The translations under genes were made by a program, and so were the position numbers. Shown one piece after another: positions 60,584 to 64,000 of a stretch of 64,000 nt of DNA. Source of the DNA: Kribbella solani. GTDB taxonomy: Bacteria > Actinomycetota > Actinomycetes > Propionibacteriales > Kribbellaceae. The stretch is taken from the NCBI RefSeq assembly GCF_014205295.1, contig NZ_JACHNF010000001.1, positions 186,001 to 250,000 on the forward strand, given 5' to 3'. The notes under the pieces were generated by a model. The model was given only the letters and a program-made list of their open reading frames with translations. It was not told where the DNA came from and ran no database searches. Numbering within the stretch: position 1 is the stretch's first letter; every line of letters starts with the position of its first letter.

Positions 60584-62017
60584 ATGACCCTTCCAGCGCT
60601 CGAGATCGGCACCCCCGGCCCGACCAGCTCCCGGCGGTACGCGGTGCTGGCGATCTGCTGCGCGAGCATCCTGATCTCGGTGATGGACATCTCGATCGTC
60701 AACATGGCGCTGCCCGCGATCCGGGACGGTCTGGGCGCGTCGACGGCCGGCCTGCAATGGACGGTCGACGCGTACACGCTGGTGCTGGCGAGCTTCCTGC
60801 TGCTGGCCGGGTCCACCGCCGACCGGTACGGGCGGAAGCGGATGTTCCGGCTCGGGCTGATCGTGTTCGGCCTTGGCTCCTTGTGCTGCAGCCTGGCGCC
60901 GGGGATCGGCTGGCTGATCGCGGCGCGCGCCCTGCAGGCGGTCGGCGGCACGATGCTGAACCCGGTGGCGATGGCGATCGTGGTGACGGTGTTCCCGGAT
61001 CGCGCCGAGCGGGCGCGGGCGATCGGCATCTTCGGAGCGACCGCCGGCCTGTCGCTGGTCCTCGGCCCGATCCTCGGCGGCGCGCTCGTCGACGGTCTCG
61101 GCTGGCGATCGATCTTCTGGGTGAACCTGCCGATCGTGGTCCTCGCGGTCGTCTTCACCAGCGTGTATGTGCCGGAGTCCCGCGCCGCGCACGGTCGCCG
61201 GTTCGACCCGGTCGGTCAGCTGCTGGTCATCCTCGTACTGGGTGGGGTCGTGTCGGCGATCATCGAGTCCGCGAAACACGGTTGGCGTACGCCGCTGGTT
61301 CTTGGCCTGCTCGCCCTTGCCGCGGTCGCTGCGGTCACACTGATCGGGTACGAACGACGTCGGCGGGAACCGCTTCTTGAGCTGCGGTTGTTCCGCAGTG
61401 TGCCGTTCAGTTCGGCCGTGCTGATCGCGATGTTCGCCTACACCGGATTCGGCGCGTTCCTGTTCATCACGACGCTCTACCTGCAAAGTGTGCGCAAGCT
61501 GTCCGCGCTCGACGCCGGCCTGTGCCTGCTGCCGGTCGGCTTGCTGATCTGCGTCCTGTCGCCGCTCACCGGCCGGGCGGTCGGCTCGCGCGGCCCACGC
61601 CTCCCACTGGTCGTCGCCGGCACGGCACTCACGGCCGGCGCGGCCGCGTCGATCACGATCAAGGCGGCCACGCCACTCCCGGTTGTCCTGGCGATCTTCC
61701 TGCTCTTCGGCGTCTTCCTCGGCACGATCAACCCGCCGATCGCGAATTCGGCGGTCGCCGGGATGCCCGCGTCGATGGCCGGCCTGGCCGCGTCCCTGGC
61801 CTCAGTGGGACGGCAGACCGGTACGTCGCTCGGCGTCGCGGTCGCCGGCTCGATCGTCGGCGCGACCGCGACCACCGATCCGGAACGCTTCGTCCGCGCC
61901 GAACACCTGGTCTGGTGGCCGACCGTCGCGATGGGGCTAGTCGTCCTCGCGCTGGCCCTGGTGAGCACGAGCCGTCGGTCCCGCCTCACAGCGCAGGAGA
62001 TAGACCGAACCGCGTAA
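60584..62017 (+). CDS. MFS drug exporter, DHA2 (14-span) family
   Basis: 477 residues. The N-terminal MFS motifs are MDISIVNMALPAIRDGL (motif D1) and STADRYGRKRMFRLG (motif A). Motif C appears as GLSLVLGPILGGALVDGLGW. About 14 membrane spans can be counted, as in EmrB/QacA relatives. It should expel toxic hydrophobic compounds using the proton gradient. No Shine-Dalgarno is seen before the ATG, which fits the leaderless promoter described upstream. Confidence 0.92.
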   Translation: MTLPALEIGTPGPTSSRRYAVLAICCASILISVMDISIVNMALPAIRDGLGASTAGLQWTVDAYTLVLASFLLLAGSTADRYGRKRMFRLGLIVFGLGSLCCSLAPGIGWLIAARALQAVGGTMLNPVAMAIVVTVFPDRAERARAIGIFGATAGLSLVLGPILGGALVDGLGWRSIFWVNLPIVVLAVVFTSVYVPESRAAHGRRFDPVGQLLVILVLGGVVSAIIESAKHGWRTPLVLGLLALAAVAAVTLIGYERRRREPLLELRLFRSVPFSSAVLIAMFAYTGFGAFLFITTLYLQSVRKLSALDAGLCLLPVGLLICVLSPLTGRAVGSRGPRLPLVVAGTALTAGAAASITIKAATPLPVVLAIFLLFGVFLGTINPPIANSAVAGMPASMAGLAASLASVGRQTGTSLGVAVAGSIVGATATTDPERFVRAEHLVWWPTVAMGLVVLALALVSTSRRSRLTAQEIDRTA

Positions 62018-62043
62018 CCAGCCCCGGCGTGCTTGACTGGAGT

Positions 62044-62433
62044 ATGGCTAGCTCGGAATCCGGTTCCGGGGTGCCGTTGTCGGCCTCGGAGGAGCGTACG
62101 TGGGCGATGGTCGCGCACGTGGGGGTGTTCGTCGCGGCCTGGTTCGCGATGGGTTTCCTGTGTCCGTTGATCGTCTGGCTGGTGTTCCGGGGACGTTCGG
62201 AGTTCGTCCGCCGGCATGCGGTCGAGTCACTGAACTTCCAGATCTCGCTGCTGATCTACACCGCGGTCGCGGTCCTGCTGATCCTGATCACCTTCGGTCT
62301 CGGGGTGCTGGTGATCGTGCCGCTGATCCTGATCGGCGCGGTCGCCGCGGTGGTGGTGATCGTCCTCGCGACGGTCGCCGCGTCCGACGGCCGCGAGTAC
62401 ACCTATCCGCTGACCATCCGCCTGGTGCACTAG
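62044..62433 (+). CDS. DUF4870 membrane protein
   Basis: 129 residues with three to four spans: TWAMVAHVGVFVAAWFAMGF, LCPLIVWLVF, then LLIYTAVAVLLILITFGLGV. The DUF4870 hallmark RHAVESLNFQISLLIY is present. Function unknown. It starts 26 bases after the MFS stop and may be transcribed with it. Confidence 0.9.
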   Translation: MASSESGSGVPLSASEERTWAMVAHVGVFVAAWFAMGFLCPLIVWLVFRGRSEFVRRHAVESLNFQISLLIYTAVAVLLILITFGLGVLVIVPLILIGAVAAVVVIVLATVAASDGREYTYPLTIRLVH

Positions 62434-62443
62434 GGTCGGCTCG

Positions 62444-63259
62444 GTGGAGCTGATCGGGCAGGGGATGGAAGGCGCCGTCTACGACCTCGGTGACGGCACG
62501 GTGCGGAAAGTCTGGTTCGACCGGCGGCCGGAGGACGTCCGTCCGCTGCAGGAGTTCCTCGACGAGCTGCCGGAGTTGCCGTTCCGGACGCCACGGATCC
62601 GTTCGATCAGCGCCGGTGAGAACGGTCTGGCAGTCAGCGTGGAGGACAAGCTGACCGGCGTGCCACTGCACGAGGCCGGGTTGCCCGAAGAGCAGGCGCT
62701 CGACGCGTTCGTAGCAGTAGTAGAAGCACTGCGAACCGTACGACCAGGTGTCGCGAGCAAAGCCCTCCCAATGGTCGGTCAGCCGTTCTGGACAGAGTCC
62801 TGGGGCCAGAGCCTCGCCAGTCTGGTACGGCAGCGTGCCGCGACCTCAAAGGTGCATTTCGAACGTGACGTACCTGCCTTCGCCGAGCTACTCGACAATG
62901 TGGTCAGTCAGCTCACCGCACTGCCAACAGCCGACCTCAGTGTGGTGCACGGCGACGTGTGCCCGCCCAACCTCCTGATGGACGGCCACCAGGTTGCTGC
63001 CGTCCTGGACTGGGGATTCACGTCCGCGGCCGGCGACAACACCTTCGAGGCATCGCTGGCCGCCGGCTTCTTCGACATGTACGGGCCGGATGCCCGGCGG
63101 CTGGACGACCTCCTGCTCGACCGGTTCGTCCAACTGGGCCACGACCGCGAGCGCATGCACCTGTACCGGCAGGCGTACGCGATCATCACCGCCACCATCT
63201 ACGACGAGAACGCCGGCGACGGCCACTACACCTGGTGCGTCAACCAGCTGACGAGGTGA
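62444..63259 (+). CDS. Aminoglycoside phosphotransferase-fold kinase
   Basis: 271 residues. The catalytic loop is LSVVHGDVCPPNLLM and the metal-binding Asp is in AAVLDWGFTSAAGD. The N-terminal lobe is short, with a Gly-rich start (IGQGMEGAVYDLGDGTVRK) and Lys. It may phosphorylate a small alcohol or antibiotic; substrate unknown. Start GTG at 62444, ten bases after DUF4870. Its 3' end overlaps the convergent GNAT-Nudix gene by 20 bases. Confidence 0.85.
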   Translation: MELIGQGMEGAVYDLGDGTVRKVWFDRRPEDVRPLQEFLDELPELPFRTPRIRSISAGENGLAVSVEDKLTGVPLHEAGLPEEQALDAFVAVVEALRTVRPGVASKALPMVGQPFWTESWGQSLASLVRQRAATSKVHFERDVPAFAELLDNVVSQLTALPTADLSVVHGDVCPPNLLMDGHQVAAVLDWGFTSAAGDNTFEASLAAGFFDMYGPDARRLDDLLLDRFVQLGHDRERMHLYRQAYAIITATIYDENAGDGHYTWCVNQLTR

Positions 63260-64000
63260 TCGGCGAACCGTTGCTCAGGTTGTGCAGCTGATCCGGCGTG
63301 GCCAGGATCATCGGCAACCGACGGGCATTCAGCGGCGACACCAGCGCGGCCAGCTCATCCGGTGCATGCCAACGTACGTCCTTGATCTCAAAGCCATCCG
63401 GTTGCAGCTGGTCGATCAGCGACGGGTCGTGCACCCCACCGTCGTACAGGATCTCGACTGCGTCACCCCAGCCCTCCCAGCGGGGCAGCCAGTCGATGGC
63501 CAGTACGCCCAGCAGCGGCAGCGCCGTACCGAGCTCTTCTTCCATCTCCCGGGTCGCACCGGTTGCCGGGTCCTCATCCGGCTCGACCACACCACCCGGT
63601 AGCTCCAGATCCTTCTTGTAGCTCACCTGGCAGAGCAGTACGCGGCCGCCGGTGTCTCGTACGACCACGTGGGCGATCACGCGCTTCTTTGGCAACACTG
63701 AGTCCATCAGTGCGGTCCAGCCGGTCACTGTGTCCGGGCGCGGGTCGCCGGGGCGCATTCCGTACACCGCCACGTCGCGGCGCTCGCCGTCCACCAGCGC
63801 GGCGCCGCGCAGTACACCCTCCCGGCGGAAACCGGACCGGATCGCCACACGGGCGGACGAGTGCAGCTCCGGGTCCACTTCTACCTGCAGCCGCTCCAGG
63901 CCGAGCTGACCGAACGCGTACTCCGCTACCAGCCGCAGTGCTTGCTGGGCGGCCCCTGGACCGCCCTCGAGCGCCCAGGTGACCAGCCCGGTACCGGGCG
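63240..64000 (-). CDS. GNAT-Nudix fusion protein (5' end beyond window)
   Basis: The visible 253 residues comprise the end of a GNAT acetyltransferase (AFGQLGLERLQVEVDPELHS, ARVAIRSGFRREGVLRGA) joined to a Nudix hydrolase. The Nudix box is GGVVEPDEDPATGATREMEEELG, shown here as its key residues: the Gly pair, the REMEEE run and the following Leu-Gly. The Nudix half should hydrolyse a nucleoside diphosphate derivative. The N-terminal half of the GNAT domain is outside the window. Confidence 0.9.
   Translation of the reverse strand, partial: PGTGLVTWALEGGPGAAQQALRLVAEYAFGQLGLERLQVEVDPELHSSARVAIRSGFRREGVLRGAALVDGERRDVAVYGMRPGDPRPDTVTGWTALMDSVLPKKRVIAHVVVRDTGGRVLLCQVSYKKDLELPGGVVEPDEDPATGATREMEEELGTALPLLGVLAIDWLPRWEGWGDAVEILYDGGVHDPSLIDQLQPDGFEIKDVRWHAPDELAALVSPLNARRLPMILATPDQLHNLSNGSPITSSAG

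Noticed and set aside
1..64000. tRNA, rRNA or prophage genes
   Set aside because: No cloverleaf-like segment ending in a typical acceptor, no rRNA signature and no integrase, transposase or phage structural gene was recognised.

Overview
The window is a contiguous piece of a high-GC actinomycete chromosome. Codon third positions are almost all G or C, GTG and TTG starts are common, and neighbouring genes often overlap through ATGA or TGATG. The actinobacterial mismatch endonuclease NucS, a mycothiol-dependent-type enzyme, ECF42 sigma factors with YCII partners and a Scy/DivIVA-like polarity protein all point to a filamentous actinomycete. The style is closest to Kribbella or a relative in the Propionibacteriales. 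That placement is an inference; no rRNA or tRNA gene was seen to anchor it.

Layout. 0-5.1 kb: nucS (cut by the window edge), a TfoX-like protein, a methyltransferase, a double 3-hydroxyacyl-CoA dehydrogenase and an overlapping zeta-toxin pair. 5.1-9.3 kb: a phytanoyl-CoA-type dioxygenase divergent from an AraC regulator, then an amino-acid ABC importer. 9.3-12.4 kb: a DesK/DesR-like two-component system divergent from a fatty acid desaturase. 12.5-15 kb: Tat-exported M28 peptidase, small zinc-ribbon protein, hydrolase. 15.2-21.1 kb: a NamZ / acetyltransferase / sugar ABC / PIG-L operon that looks like intracellular amino-sugar or muropeptide salvage. 21.6-25.2 kb: an unstable repeat-rich stretch around a DUF222-HNH (13E12-type) gene whose 3' end is duplicated beside it. 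25.2-34.1 kb: AI-2E-type permease, Scy-like coiled-coil protein, crotonyl-CoA carboxylase/reductase, RsbA-like anti-sigma factor, methylmalonyl-CoA epimerase, thiolase and meaB, followed by a long inverted repeat. 34.5-38.8 kb: a 52-residue membrane protein, a PH-domain protein, an ECF42/YCII pair, an MDMPI-fold enzyme and MarR. 39-47.4 kb: one tightly coupled peptide-uptake operon (binding protein, M14 carboxypeptidase, two permeases, beta-lactamase-fold hydrolase, GbsR/MarR regulator, fused double ATPase). 47.5-51.8 kb: isobutyryl-CoA mutase large subunit, TrkA/channel fusion, YbbN-like co-chaperone. 51.9-58.4 kb: RpiR regulator with a Tat-exported TIM-barrel protein, a divergent pair of citrate synthases (one with its own HTH domain), and a flavin monooxygenase. 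58.5-64 kb: a second YCII/ECF42 pair, a MerR/MFS efflux pair, DUF4870, an APH-fold kinase and a GNAT-Nudix protein cut by the window end.

How the genes fit together. Thiolase, the fused hydroxyacyl-CoA dehydrogenase, crotonyl-CoA carboxylase/reductase, acyl-CoA epimerase, MeaB and isobutyryl-CoA mutase form a dispersed C4/C5 acyl-CoA network (butyryl, isobutyryl, ethylmalonyl and methylmalonyl-CoA). Crotonase and ethylmalonyl-CoA mutase are not in the window. Three ABC importers are present (polar amino acid, sugar, peptide); the sugar system lacks its own ATPase.

A recurring oddity is short in-frame tandem repeats inside otherwise ordinary enzymes (both citrate synthases, the MDMPI-type enzyme, the AI-2E permease, the DUF222 protein and the Scy-like protein). 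The most interesting points are the cytosolic-looking NamZ operon, the HTH-citrate synthase with a palindromic divergent promoter, the MerR-type promoter that predicts a leaderless MFS transcript, and the 24-bp inverted repeat after meaB.
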